A stretch of 19,070 nucleotides of DNA, taken from the NCBI GenBank assembly GCA_045636385.1, contig JAZTXK010000005.1:1-19070 (forward strand). The letters run 5' to 3'. Source of the stretch: CAG-390 sp045636385. Lineage in GTDB: Bacteria > Bacillota > Clostridia > Oscillospirales > CAG-272. Made by a program: the position numbers and the translations under genes. Positions 6,764 through 13,362 of the stretch are shown here, piece after piece (within the stretch, counting starts at the first letter, position 1; every line of letters begins with the position of its first letter). The notes beneath the pieces were generated by a model that was given only the letters and a program-made list of their open reading frames with translations, ran no database searches and was not told the DNA's origin.

Positions 6764-6792
6764 ATTATACAATGTTTTTCTCTTTTTGTCAA
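6764..6792 (-). promoter_or_regulatory. Promoter for antisense RNA, cassette B
   Basis: On the minus strand TTGACA (6792-6787), 17 bp, TATAAT (6769-6764), followed by AATAACGGAGAGCACCG as in cassette A. Confidence 0.8.
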
Positions 6793-6827
6793 CAGTTTTG
6801 AGAAAAATAAATCTTCCTCTCCTTTTT

Positions 6828-6868
6828 GTGACCAAATCACGGAATTATCCGCGAAAATGCGGTATAAT
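6828..6868 (+). promoter_or_regulatory. trxA promoter with GTGA-N5-TCAC activator-type box
   Basis: GTGA-CCAAA-TCAC (6828-6840) is centred 29 bp upstream of the first base of TATAAT (6863-6868), about -41 from the expected start. There is no good -35 hexamer, as expected for an activator-dependent promoter. The trxB and superoxide reductase promoters have the same box at the same distance. Confidence 0.7.
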
Positions 6869-6910
6869 ATGAGTGTAAAAACAAGAACGCCTCAAAAGGA
6901 GATCAAAAAT

Positions 6911-7216
6911 ATGAAAGCACTTAAACTGAACAAAGATAATTTCGATTCCGCTATCCAAAGCGAAAAGCCCGTCCTCCTCGATTTCTATGCGGATTGGTGC
7001 GGCCCTTGCCGTATGATACTTCCGATCGTTGAAGAGATCGCAGGCGAGAGAGATGACGTCGTTGTTGCAAAGATCAACGTTGACGACGAGCCCACGCTTG
7101 CCGAAAGATTCGGCGTGTTCAGCATTCCCACGCTCGTTGTTATGAAGAACGGCGAGGTCGTCAATAAGGCGACGGGCGCAAGACCGAAGGAGCAGATTCT
7201 CGCACTTTTAGGTTAA
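6911..7216 (+). CDS. trxA: Thioredoxin
   Basis: 101 residues, the normal thioredoxin length, with the redox motif WCGPC (Cys30, Cys33) after VLLDFYAD, the conserved cis-Pro segment SIPTLVVMKNG and the ending GARPKEQILALLG. It reduces protein disulfides in the cytoplasm, with electrons from the thioredoxin reductase that is probably encoded at 13859-14764. ATG 6911 is chosen because AAAAGGAGATC precedes it and the translation then begins at the usual thioredoxin start; extending upstream would run through the promoter. It is monocistronic, followed by hairpins and a convergent gene. Confidence 0.96.
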   Translation: MKALKLNKDNFDSAIQSEKPVLLDFYADWCGPCRMILPIVEEIAGERDDVVVAKINVDDEPTLAERFGVFSIPTLVVMKNGEVVNKATGARPKEQILALLG

Positions 7217-7220
7217 AAAC

Positions 7221-7366
7221 CAATTGTAAAACTACGTTTTACAATTGAAGGCGCGCGCTTATCGCCGCTCGTCAAAATCTGCGATTTTGACGGCTCCCCT
7301 CGGCGCGCGGACTCGCCCGGCTCGTCTGAAAGGTGTTTTTCCGGTCAGCAGAGCCGCCGGAAAAAC
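7221..7366. terminator. Hairpin-rich spacer between convergent trxA and the Crp/Fnr gene
   Basis: Three clear stems: CAATTGTAAAA/TTTTACAATTG (7221-7247), CGTCAAAATC/GATTTTGACG (7270-7292) and GTTTTTCCGG/CCGGAAAAAC (7335-7366). The first probably terminates trxA, and the last lies just after the stop codon of the leftward regulator gene. None has a long U-tract, so the termination role is inferred from position. Confidence 0.55.
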
Positions 7367-7381
7367 TGATTTTATTATATT

Positions 7382-8056
7382 TTAGGTTAACGCGCGAAGG
7401 CGGCGTTTGTCAAGAATTTTGATACCCTCGCTTCGGGAGGATGAAATAATACCCTCGGAGGCGAAATATTTAAGCATACGAGAAACTACTTCACGGGCAG
7501 ATCCCATGTACTTGGCGATCTGCTCGTGTGTCAGTTTTACGGTATCGGAGCCGTTTTTCGAGCATTCGTCAAGAAGGAAGATGGCGAGGCGTTTGTCCAT
7601 GCTCATAAAGAGAATCTGCTGCATTACCCACATAACGTCGGAGAAGCGCGCGAGCGCACCTTCAAGCGCGAAGATCTTCGCCTCGGGCATACGGCGGGCG
7701 AGGTCCTCGTAGGCACATCCGCCGACGACCACGCATTCGCTGTTTTCCTCGGAATCGACGAAAACGTCAAAGGTGATCGATTCGAGAACGCAGGAAGCCG
7801 AAAGAATGCACATCTCGCCGGGGAAGATGCGGTAGAGGGTTATCTCCTTGCCGTCCTCGGAGAGGATATAAAGGCGCAGACTGCCGCTTTTGACGAGAAT
7901 TACGCCCGTGCAGCTCGCGCCGTCGTGAATGTTTGCGCCCTTGCGGAAGTTGACGTGCTGTGACGAGCGAAGGAAGGTCTCGCGATCGTGCTCGGGCATT
8001 CGCTCCCAGAAGGGGAAGTTTTCTCTGAATACTTCAATAAGCTCTTGCTTTTCCAT
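7382..8056 (-). CDS. Crp/Fnr-family transcriptional regulator
   Basis: 224 residues: an N-terminal cyclic-nucleotide-type beta-barrel (about residues 20-120, GVILVKSGSLRLYILSEDGK), a dimerisation helix (about 130-155) and a C-terminal winged helix (LTHEQIAKYMGSAREVVSR). The recognition helix reads SAREVVSR, so Arg188, Glu189 and Arg193 match CRP Arg180, Glu181 and Arg185, which read the GTGA core. The N-terminal cysteine cluster of Fnr is absent, so this is not a classic [4Fe-4S] oxygen sensor, though cysteines occur at 49, 83, 89, 108, 114 and 165. It is convergent with trxA and between trxA and trxB, both of which carry GTGA-N5-TCAC boxes, so it is the best local candidate for that site. 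The ligand is unknown. Confidence 0.88.
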   Translation of the reverse strand: MEKQELIEVFRENFPFWERMPEHDRETFLRSSQHVNFRKGANIHDGASCTGVILVKSGSLRLYILSEDGKEITLYRIFPGEMCILSASCVLESITFDVFVDSEENSECVVVGGCAYEDLARRMPEAKIFALEGALARFSDVMWVMQQILFMSMDKRLAIFLLDECSKNGSDTVKLTHEQIAKYMGSAREVVSRMLKYFASEGIISSSRSEGIKILDKRRLRALT

Positions 8057-8085
8057 AATAAAGCTCCATAACGATTGATAACTTG

Positions 8086-8114
8086 ATTATAGCACTAATC
8101 GTGGAGAAAGTCAA
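8086..8114 (-). promoter_or_regulatory. Promoter of the Crp/Fnr-family gene
   Basis: On the minus strand TTGACT (8114-8109), 17 bp, TATAAT (8091-8086). The short leader contains GGAG before ATG 8056. No GTGA-N5-TCAC box is seen here. Confidence 0.75.
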
Positions 8115-8122
8115 TAAGCGTG

Positions 8123-8345
8123 AAAGTTTTTGAAGATTCTTAAGGAACTTTTTTCAAAAAGTTCCTTAAGCGGAGCCCGAACACTTGCCTTCGGCAAGCT
8201 GCAAATCCGGTTTGTCGGCTCACGCCTCCATTTTCCTTCGGAAAAACACCGGATCTGCACGGAGTCTCGATTCTAATGCGCGAGCTTAAGCTCGCGACAC
8301 CACGCTTCAAAATCACGAAGCTCTGCTTCGGGATTTTGGACTTAA
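8123..8345. repeat. Mosaic palindromic repeat, copy 1 (inverted relative at 13570-13778)
   Basis: It starts with AAAGTTTTTGAAGATT and the 15-bp stem CTTAAGGAACTTTTT/AAAAAGTTCCTTAAG (8139-8170), then a series of hairpins (for example GCTTGCCGAAGGCAAG and TCGCGAGC/GCTCGCGA) joined by conserved linkers. The copy at 13570-13778 has the same linkers in inverted orientation but different hairpin arms that still pair. There is no gene in this stretch. Confidence 0.7.
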
Positions 8346-8383
8346 TAACCACTTCCCGATTGTAGGGAAGTGGTTGTTAAGTC
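8339..8383. repeat. Long inverted repeat (19-bp stem, 7-nt loop)
   Basis: GACTTAATAACCACTTCCC (8339-8357) pairs with the arm at 8365-8383 with a single G-U-type mismatch around the loop GATTGTA. There is no U-tract next to it, so it is not an obvious terminator. Role unknown. Confidence 0.7.
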
Positions 8384-8402
8384 ATTCCTTTGCACATATA
8401 AT
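8374..8402 (+). promoter_or_regulatory. Possible promoter reading into the hairpin-array region
   Basis: TTGTTA (8374-8379), 17 bp, TATAAT (8397-8402). It overlaps the right arm of the long hairpin and points toward the tandem arrays. A terminator-like GCGGATTTTTT lies only 20-30 bp downstream, so productive transcription of the arrays is uncertain. Confidence 0.35.
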
Positions 8403-8434
8403 ATAAAAGGAAAAAAACGCGCGGCGGATTTTTT

Positions 8435-8759
8435 ATCTTAATTATATTTCACCCTTGATAATCCTTGGGCGCGAAATCCTTCGTGCAGGCGCTGACTACC
8501 TTCCCCAACCCCTTCCGCAAGCGGACGGGGCTTTTTTAGTGCACGGAAACTTATTTCTTCAGCATTCTGAATATCGTTTTTTGTTGCCTTTGGCAAATGA
8601 AGTTGCACTACGTGCAAATGAAGTTGCCTGCGGCAAACGATGTTGCCTGCGGCAAATGATGTTGCCTGCGGCAAATGATGTTGTGCTTCGCACAAACGAT
8701 GTTGCGCCCCGCGGGACGCAAATAAAGGTGAAAATCCGCCCGCGTGGGCGGATTTTTTC
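8435..8759. repeat. Tandem repeat unit 1, with a 7-hairpin array and terminator
   Basis: The unit begins ATCTTAATTATATTTC and continues with a CCCTTGATAATCCTTGGGCG segment, a CCCC...CCGCAAGCGG...GGGGC hairpin with TTTTTT and a spacer. Then comes an array of seven hairpins (8583-8722), each 19-23 nt: TTGCC-TTT-GGCAA, TTGCAC-TAC-GTGCAA, three TTGCC-TGC-GGCAA, TTGTGC-TTC-GCACAA and a GC-rich TTGCG...CGCAA. The linkers read ATGAAG, ATGATG or ACGATG. It closes with the terminator at 8732-8758. Open frames crossing it consist of periodic low-complexity peptide and are not considered genes. Confidence 0.8.
8732..8758 (+). terminator. Terminator closing array 1
   Basis: AAATCCGCCC (8732-8741), loop GCGT, GGGCGGATTT (8746-8755), then TTT. 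A textbook rho-independent structure after the hairpin array. Confidence 0.7.
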
Positions 8760-9044
8760 ATCTTAATTATATTTCGCCCTTGATAATCCTTGGGCGCGAA
8801 ATCCTTCATGCAGGCGCTGACTACCTTCCCCAACCCCTTCCGCAAGCGGACGTGGCTTTTTTAGTGCGCGGAAACTTATTTCTTCAGCATTCTGAATATC
8901 GTTTTTTGTTGCCTTTGGCAAATGATGTTGCACTTCGTGCAAACGATGTTGCCTGCGGCAAACGATGTTGTGCTTCGCACAAACGATGTTGCGCCCCGCG
9001 GGGCGCAAATAAAAGTAAAAAATCCGCCGCGGCGGATTTTTCTC
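8760..9044. repeat. Tandem repeat unit 2, with a 5-hairpin array and terminator
   Basis: Nearly identical to unit 1 outside the array. Its array (8908-9009) has five hairpins: TTGCC-TTT-GGCAA, TTGCAC-TTC-GTGCAA, TTGCC-TGC-GGCAA, TTGTGC-TTC-GCACAA and the GC-rich one. It is 40 bp shorter than unit 1, about the size of the two missing TTGCC-TGC-GGCAA units, so copy number in the array varies. The second hairpin keeps pairing although its loop changed. Confidence 0.8.
9018..9041 (+). terminator. Terminator closing array 2
   Basis: AAAAATCCGCC (9018-9028) and GGCGGATTTTT (9031-9041) form a near-perfect stem ending in a T-run, in the same position as the terminator of unit 1. Confidence 0.7.
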
Positions 9045-9140
9045 ATTTTTATTATATTTCGCCCTTGATTTCCCTTCGGCGGGCAAGATTTTGCAAGCTG
9101 CTGACTGCCCACCCCACCCCCTCCCGCAAGCGGGAGGGGC
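9045..9140. repeat. Partial third copy of the repeat unit
   Basis: It contains ATTATATTTCGCCCTTGAT, GCTGACTGCCCACCCC and the hairpin CCCCTCCCGC-AA-GCGGGAGGGG, then diverges. No hairpin array follows. The remaining stretch to 9194 shows nothing recognisable. Confidence 0.65.
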
Positions 9141-9194
9141 GTTGAATTCAAGCGTATAATTGATCGTTTGTGTGGAGCGATGTGCGGTTGCTTT

Positions 9195-9863
9195 TTATTT
9201 TTGGGGAAGCTTTTTGTATTTTTGCATTGGTATATCCCAAACGTCCAAGAAACGCTCTCTGCTGCCTGTCAGAACGTCCCATTCTCCTTCTTCGGTCTTT
9301 ACAAGATATATGGTCTCATCATGACAGCAGTAATTCCATCCCCAGTCTTTGAGGTCGATCCTGACTTGAAATACCATACACTCCTCGTAAACCTTTCCGA
9401 ACGAATTGCAATATTCGAGGCTTTCCTTACATATTTCATCGGTTGTATAGGTTATGGAGTGAAGCCACCCTGGATGGTCATCATAGCTTTCCTTGATTGC
9501 TTCGGCTGCCTTTTTGCGTTCCTCTATTGAGTACATATCCGACTCTCTGCACCAGACCTTGACTACGTTAATAAATCCGGCAATATAAACCGTGAGGAAG
9601 AGGATACTTAAAACTGCCGAAACGATCGAAATGCTTTTTATTGTTGCTTTGGCTTTTTCCTTTTTTTCGTGCCTTTGAAGTATACTCTCCTTTTCCTTTT
9701 TGAGCAGTTCTTCGTTGGTGTCCGAACACATTTTCTGAAATACGGAGTAGCAATCGGAGCAAACTGCGAGATGATTTCTTACCTTTTCCGCACTCGCCTC
9801 GCTGCAGGCTTCGTCAACGTAAAGGGGGAGCAGGTCGCGTACGACGTCACATTCTTTACTCAT
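9195..9863 (-). CDS. Zinc-finger (zf-HC2) transmembrane anti-sigma factor
   Basis: About 222 residues. The N-terminus has the putative anti-sigma zinc-finger pattern: CDVVRDLLPLYVDE, then HLAVCSDC (His-x3-Cys-x2-Cys). One membrane segment follows (SIVSAVLSILFLTVYIAGF), then an extracytoplasmic domain of about 120 residues with no match I recognise. It would hold the sigma factor encoded just upstream (9856-10347) and release it on an envelope signal. The genes overlap, as usual for such pairs. I prefer the ATG at 9863, which gives the usual short N-terminus; an ATG at 9872 is possible, as AAGGA lies close in front of it. Confidence 0.85.
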   Translation of the reverse strand: MSKECDVVRDLLPLYVDEACSEASAEKVRNHLAVCSDCYSVFQKMCSDTNEELLKKEKESILQRHEKKEKAKATIKSISIVSAVLSILFLTVYIAGFINVVKVWCRESDMYSIEERKKAAEAIKESYDDHPGWLHSITYTTDEICKESLEYCNSFGKVYEECMVFQVRIDLKDWGWNYCCHDETIYLVKTEEGEWDVLTGSRERFLDVWDIPMQKYKKLPQK

Positions 9864-10347
9864 TTTTCTCATTCATCCTTTCTTGAATTTTCAGCTTGGC
9901 GCGATGATAAGTAACTCTTGCCCAGCTTTCGGATTTGCCGAAGATCTCGGCGATCTGCGAATATGAAAGCTCGCCGAACACCCGAAGACTGAACACCTCT
10001 TTGTAGGGTTCTTCCAAACGGTGCAAAACAAGGTGTATGCGGAAAGCCATATCCGAATCAGCCGCCATCCGCTCAACGCTTTCATCGGATGCGAGATGAC
10101 CGATCTCGTCAAGACCGACTGTGTTGCGCTTTTTGCGAAGCTCGTCGTAGTAAAGATTCTTTGCGATCGAGCAAAGCCAGGTCAGCTCATCCGAAAGTCC
10201 CGAAAACTGTGCTTTCGCGGTAACGGCTTTGTAGAAAGTGTTTTGCGTGATCTCCTCTGCCAGATCACGGTTTCGTGCGAGCGTAATTATATATGAATAT
10301 ACCTGCATATAGTAGGCGGTATATAGCTTTTCGTAATCCATACTCAT
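9856..10347 (-). CDS. ECF-type RNA polymerase sigma factor
   Basis: 163 residues with sigma region 2 (YEKLYTAYYMQVYSYIITLA, then ITQNTFYKAV and WLCSIAKNLYYDELRKKR) and region 4 (EVFSLRVFGELSYSQIAEIF, then SWARVTYHRAKLKIQE). It directs RNA polymerase to stress promoters and is paired with the overlapping anti-sigma gene. AAGGAGGTG at 10351-10359 must be the ribosome binding site, so translation starts at ATG 10347; an ATG at 10368 would place that RBS inside the gene. Upstream, TGTAAC-N16-CGTCTA (10373-10400) looks like an ECF promoter of the SigX/SigW type, suggesting autoregulation. Confidence 0.93.
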   Translation of the reverse strand: MSMDYEKLYTAYYMQVYSYIITLARNRDLAEEITQNTFYKAVTAKAQFSGLSDELTWLCSIAKNLYYDELRKKRNTVGLDEIGHLASDESVERMAADSDMAFRIHLVLHRLEEPYKEVFSLRVFGELSYSQIAEIFGKSESWARVTYHRAKLKIQERMNEKNE

Positions 10348-10372
10348 CATCACCTCCTTCGCTTTCATAGAT

Positions 10373-10400
10373 TAGACGGAGAAAACGGAGTTTCGTTACA
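10373..10400 (-). promoter_or_regulatory. Candidate ECF-dependent autoregulatory promoter (plus SigA -10 upstream)
   Basis: On the minus strand TGTAAC (10400-10395), 16 bp, CGTCTA (10378-10373). In Bacillus, ECF sigma factors use TGAAAC or TGTAAC at -35 and CGTC/CGTA at -10 with about 16 bp between. A SigA-like TATAAT sits at 10409-10404 without a clear -35. The predicted start leaves room for the RBS at 10351-10359. Confidence 0.55.
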
Positions 10401-10444
10401 AAGATTATAGCATATTTTTTCTAAAAATGTGTGAACGCGGAGGA

Positions 10445-10473
10445 AAAGGGCGCCGCGCGATGCGGCACCCTTT
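10445..10473 (-). terminator. Terminator-like hairpin after the blaI-blaR1 operon
   Basis: AAAGGGTGCCGC pairs with GCGGCGCCCTTT (one G-U) around a 5-nt loop on the minus strand, 2 bp after the stop codon of the membrane protein gene. The U-tract is short (TTTT). Confidence 0.6.
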
Positions 10474-10475
10474 GT

Positions 10476-11069
10476 TTATTCGGATTTTTCTTCGGCTTCT
10501 TCCTCGGTCTCGGGGGTGAAGCACCGCCGCAGATCGAAAAGCGTCTTCATCAGCACGATCCCCGCGATGAGGTAGAGGATCGCGACTCCGATCGAAGTAT
10601 ATGCGCCTACGATGTTATTCGGATTAGTCAGATAGAGCAGTATGATCGCCGCGGTCAGCATGATGGTCTGGAACGTGCGGCAGTTCAGGATACTGCGATC
10701 AAGCTCCTCTCCTTCGGGCTGATATTTAGCCGCGATCGTGGCGAGGTTTGTCAGAAGCTGAAAATGGAAATAGATATTGACCACGCTTACGATGATGTCC
10801 GCGATCGGTATCAGGGCTCCGATGTCAAAGGATAACAGGTCGCCGACCCACGATGCGAGATGCCATATCGTCAGTATGCCGACGAGGGTGTTCAGAAGAT
10901 TAAGCTCCCGCTCCTCGTCGCAGAGCTCCCTGATCGCCGAGTGGAAGAGCAGATAGCCTGCGAACGCGGGCAGAATGTTCAAAGTGCCGAGGTTGATGTT
11001 GAAATAGATGAAGAGATATCCCCACGCGGCATTGCCGATGCCGTCATAGAGCTTTTCACGGTCGATCAT
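10476..11069 (-). CDS. Multi-pass membrane protein of unknown function, third gene of the blaI-blaR1 operon
   Basis: 197 residues with about five or six hydrophobic helices (for example AAWGYLFIYFNINLGTLNIL, LIPIADIIVSVVNIYF, FQTIMLTAAIILLYL, IGVAILYLIAGIVLM) and an acidic C-terminal tail (EEEAEEKSE). I do not recognise the family. Its ATG overlaps the blaR1 stop (ATGA), indicating translational coupling, so it probably works in, or is controlled by, the same sensing system. It could be the output of the operon, for example a membrane-protection or resistance function, but nothing in the sequence proves this. Confidence 0.75.
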   Translation of the reverse strand: MIDREKLYDGIGNAAWGYLFIYFNINLGTLNILPAFAGYLLFHSAIRELCDEERELNLLNTLVGILTIWHLASWVGDLLSFDIGALIPIADIIVSVVNIYFHFQLLTNLATIAAKYQPEGEELDRSILNCRTFQTIMLTAAIILLYLTNPNNIVGAYTSIGVAILYLIAGIVLMKTLFDLRRCFTPETEEEAEEKSE

Positions 11070-12985
11070 TCCGCGTCTCCTTTCTGCAATACAAGATCAA
11101 GCTCTGCTACCTTTACGCTGTTGATGTAGAGATCGGCGGCGAAGTATTCGGGGAGATTGATCTTTTTCTTCGGCTCACCGCTCGATCCGCCGCCATCGAG
11201 CGTGAGGACGGGACCCCATTCCGTAGAGAGCAGTTGGCTGATGCATTGCTCGCCCGTGACGTAGCTTGATGATTTAGAAATAGTAGCGTTGTCCTTCGGA
11301 ACCGTCAGTACTTCGGGGCGTTCTTCACCTTCGTATACGGGCATAGTCGAGAAACCAAGTCGCGAGATCGACCACCTCTCCGATTCCGCTCCCGTATGAT
11401 AGCAACGAATATAATTGCTGCTGTATTCGTCTGTGAAATCGGTATTGGGCTTGGGAACGGTGATGTAGTGCGAGCTTGAAAAAAACCACGAAGTATTCTG
11501 ATCGGTCACGGTGTTTTCAACGGTATGAATGGTCTGAAGGACAAACTCGATCTTCATATTGTTTGCCTCGCCCGAATAGATAAATCCCGGAAGATCGAGA
11601 TCACCCCATGCCAAGCTCGTGCCTTTGGTTTCCAATAATCTGAAATCCTCGAGCGGGACGGCAACCCATCTGCCGTTTTCCTTTTCTACGCGGAGATTCT
11701 GCAGCGCGAGACCTCCCGAAAAACCATCCTTTGCGGCGGGCGGATAGTCGAGAACGAGTAACGCCTCATATTGATTATCGCCGACCTGCGTCAGATTGTA
11801 GACGTAATATCCCTTTTGCGAGTCGGCATAGCCGTCAAGTCCGGGTTCCCACTTTTGCGTTTGAAGCATTTCGTTCAGAATGTCGTCCTGCAACTCCTCG
11901 GGAGCGCACATTGCGCGGTAATATCCGTTTTTGACCATCACGGCTTTGGCGTATGTGTCAAAAGCGCCCGCGGGAGTGGTGCAGGGAGTGCTTCGCGCAG
12001 AGGCGAGGGTGAGCGGGATAGAATCAAGATCGATCACCGAATCCGCCTTTGCGCCGATGACAAGGGGGAAGGCGAGCAGGATCACGATGCATACCGAAAC
12101 AAGTCCCATTCCCTTGGGATATTGCTTGAAACGAACTATGTTTTCGATACGCTTGCCGATATTTTTGCCGCCGTTGTTGATAGAGGTGCTTCCGGCGGTT
12201 TTTGAAAAACGCTCATTTGCCATTGAAAGCAGGATGCGTCCGTATTCGCGGCGCTCCTCACCCTCGATGTTTTCGAGGACGTACTGATCGCAGCGCGATT
12301 CCATATCGTTCAGCGCGCGGCCCGCGCAGTAAATGACAAGAGGATTACACCAATGCAGACAGCGCAGAGCGCAGATGATGACGCTCCATAGCGTATCTCG
12401 GTTTTTGAGGTGGAAAAGCTCGTGCAATATGACCTTTTCGTCAAGCTCACGCTCCGATGGGATCGCGAGGACGGGGCGGATGATCCCGCAGACGAATGCG
12501 CTCGGAAGTCCTTCTACCTCGATCACACGGCAGAGCATTATGCTCCTCGCCTCTGCAATCGACTTGATCCGACTCATTTTTTCCGCACAAGGCTCGGTGC
12601 CTTTGCGCAAAACGAGCCGTAGACTGAGATATGATACTGCGTATCTGATCATAAATGCGATCACACCGAGGAAATAGACCGCAAAAAGCCAATCGGCAAA
12701 GGTTTGCGGTAGTTCCTTGATGATAGGGAGTGGATGCAGGACCTTTGTGAAGCTGTAATCACCAAACTGCGATTTGACGATCTCAACTGCCGTTTGCCAG
12801 CGGAAGAGTGAGTAACGCCCGAAAATTCCCGCGGGAATGAGCATCATGATCCCGAGCACGCTCCAAACGGCGAACTGCCATTTCGGAGGCAATTTATCAC
12901 GGAAAAGGGCTTTGACGGTCAAAATTAAGACGGCAATTCCGGTGACGTTGAGTGTCTGAAGAAGAAAGCCCCAGATATCATACAT
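11066..12985 (-). CDS. blaR1: BlaR1/MecR1-type M56 membrane metallopeptidase with a non-penicillin-binding C-terminal domain
   Basis: 639 residues. The N-terminal half has several membrane helices (about 5-25, 38-54, 97-120, 295-312) and the zinc-protease motif HELFH (residues 188-192) after EKVILHELFHLKNRD. Glu229 (NDMESRCDQYVL) is the likely third ligand. In BlaR1/MecR1, signal binding outside activates this protease, leading to loss of the BlaI repressor. Here the ~325-residue extracellular C-terminus is not a penicillin-binding domain: I see no SxxK or KTG pattern in the right context. The signal is therefore probably not a classic beta-lactam. The start follows blaI by 2 bp with GGAGG in front. 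Confidence 0.87.
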   Translation of the reverse strand: MYDIWGFLLQTLNVTGIAVLILTVKALFRDKLPPKWQFAVWSVLGIMMLIPAGIFGRYSLFRWQTAVEIVKSQFGDYSFTKVLHPLPIIKELPQTFADWLFAVYFLGVIAFMIRYAVSYLSLRLVLRKGTEPCAEKMSRIKSIAEARSIMLCRVIEVEGLPSAFVCGIIRPVLAIPSERELDEKVILHELFHLKNRDTLWSVIICALRCLHWCNPLVIYCAGRALNDMESRCDQYVLENIEGEERREYGRILLSMANERFSKTAGSTSINNGGKNIGKRIENIVRFKQYPKGMGLVSVCIVILLAFPLVIGAKADSVIDLDSIPLTLASARSTPCTTPAGAFDTYAKAVMVKNGYYRAMCAPEELQDDILNEMLQTQKWEPGLDGYADSQKGYYVYNLTQVGDNQYEALLVLDYPPAAKDGFSGGLALQNLRVEKENGRWVAVPLEDFRLLETKGTSLAWGDLDLPGFIYSGEANNMKIEFVLQTIHTVENTVTDQNTSWFFSSSHYITVPKPNTDFTDEYSSNYIRCYHTGAESERWSISRLGFSTMPVYEGEERPEVLTVPKDNATISKSSSYVTGEQCISQLLSTEWGPVLTLDGGGSSGEPKKKINLPEYFAADLYINSVKVAELDLVLQKGDAE

Positions 12986-12987
12986 CG

Positions 12988-13350
12988 TCAGACCTCCATA
13001 TTGTCGAGCAACTTACGAAGCTCTTCGCGTTCTTCTTCGGAAATATGTTCTTCTTTTAAGAACGCTGCGATCAGATCGCCCGCCGAGCCGCTGTAAACTC
13101 GGCTCAAAAAGCTCTTGCGCTCCTTTTGCCGACAGCTCTCGCGGTCAACAGTTGCGCGGTAGATATGGGGACTTGAGTCCTTGTCGATGTCGACGAGCCC
13201 CTTTGCCTCCATTCGCGTCAGATAGGTGAGGACGGTATTTCTGCTCCATCCCGTTTCACCGTGTAATTCGCTGACGAGCACGCCGAGCTCTGCCCCGCCC
13301 GTTTTCCAAAGCGCGGAGAGGACTGTCCATTCTCGATCGGATAAATTCAT
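12988..13350 (-). CDS. blaI: BlaI/MecI-family transcriptional repressor
   Basis: 120 residues, the usual family length. A winged-helix N-terminus begins LSDREWTVLSALWKTGGAEL, followed by GWSRNTVLTYLTRMEAKGLV (recognition helix). The C-terminal helical dimerisation part (GDLIAAFLKEEHISEEEREEL) contains the region where BlaI proteins are cleaved in response to BlaR1. It is the first gene of the operon with blaR1 and a membrane protein. The operator at 13363-13399 overlaps its own -10 and ribosome binding site, so it should repress itself. RBS AGGAGG. Confidence 0.93.
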   Translation of the reverse strand: MNLSDREWTVLSALWKTGGAELGVLVSELHGETGWSRNTVLTYLTRMEAKGLVDIDKDSSPHIYRATVDRESCRQKERKSFLSRVYSGSAGDLIAAFLKEEHISEEEREELRKLLDNMEV

Positions 13351-13362
13351 AACGAAAACCTC

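Noticed and set aside
8583..9009. CRISPR array
   Set aside because: Units are adjacent 19-23 nt hairpins without 25-40 nt unique spacers, and no cas genes are present.
8438..9151. Several overlapping open frames through the hairpin arrays on both strands
   Set aside because: Peptides are periodic translations of the repeats, differ by frame without motifs, and have no good start sites.
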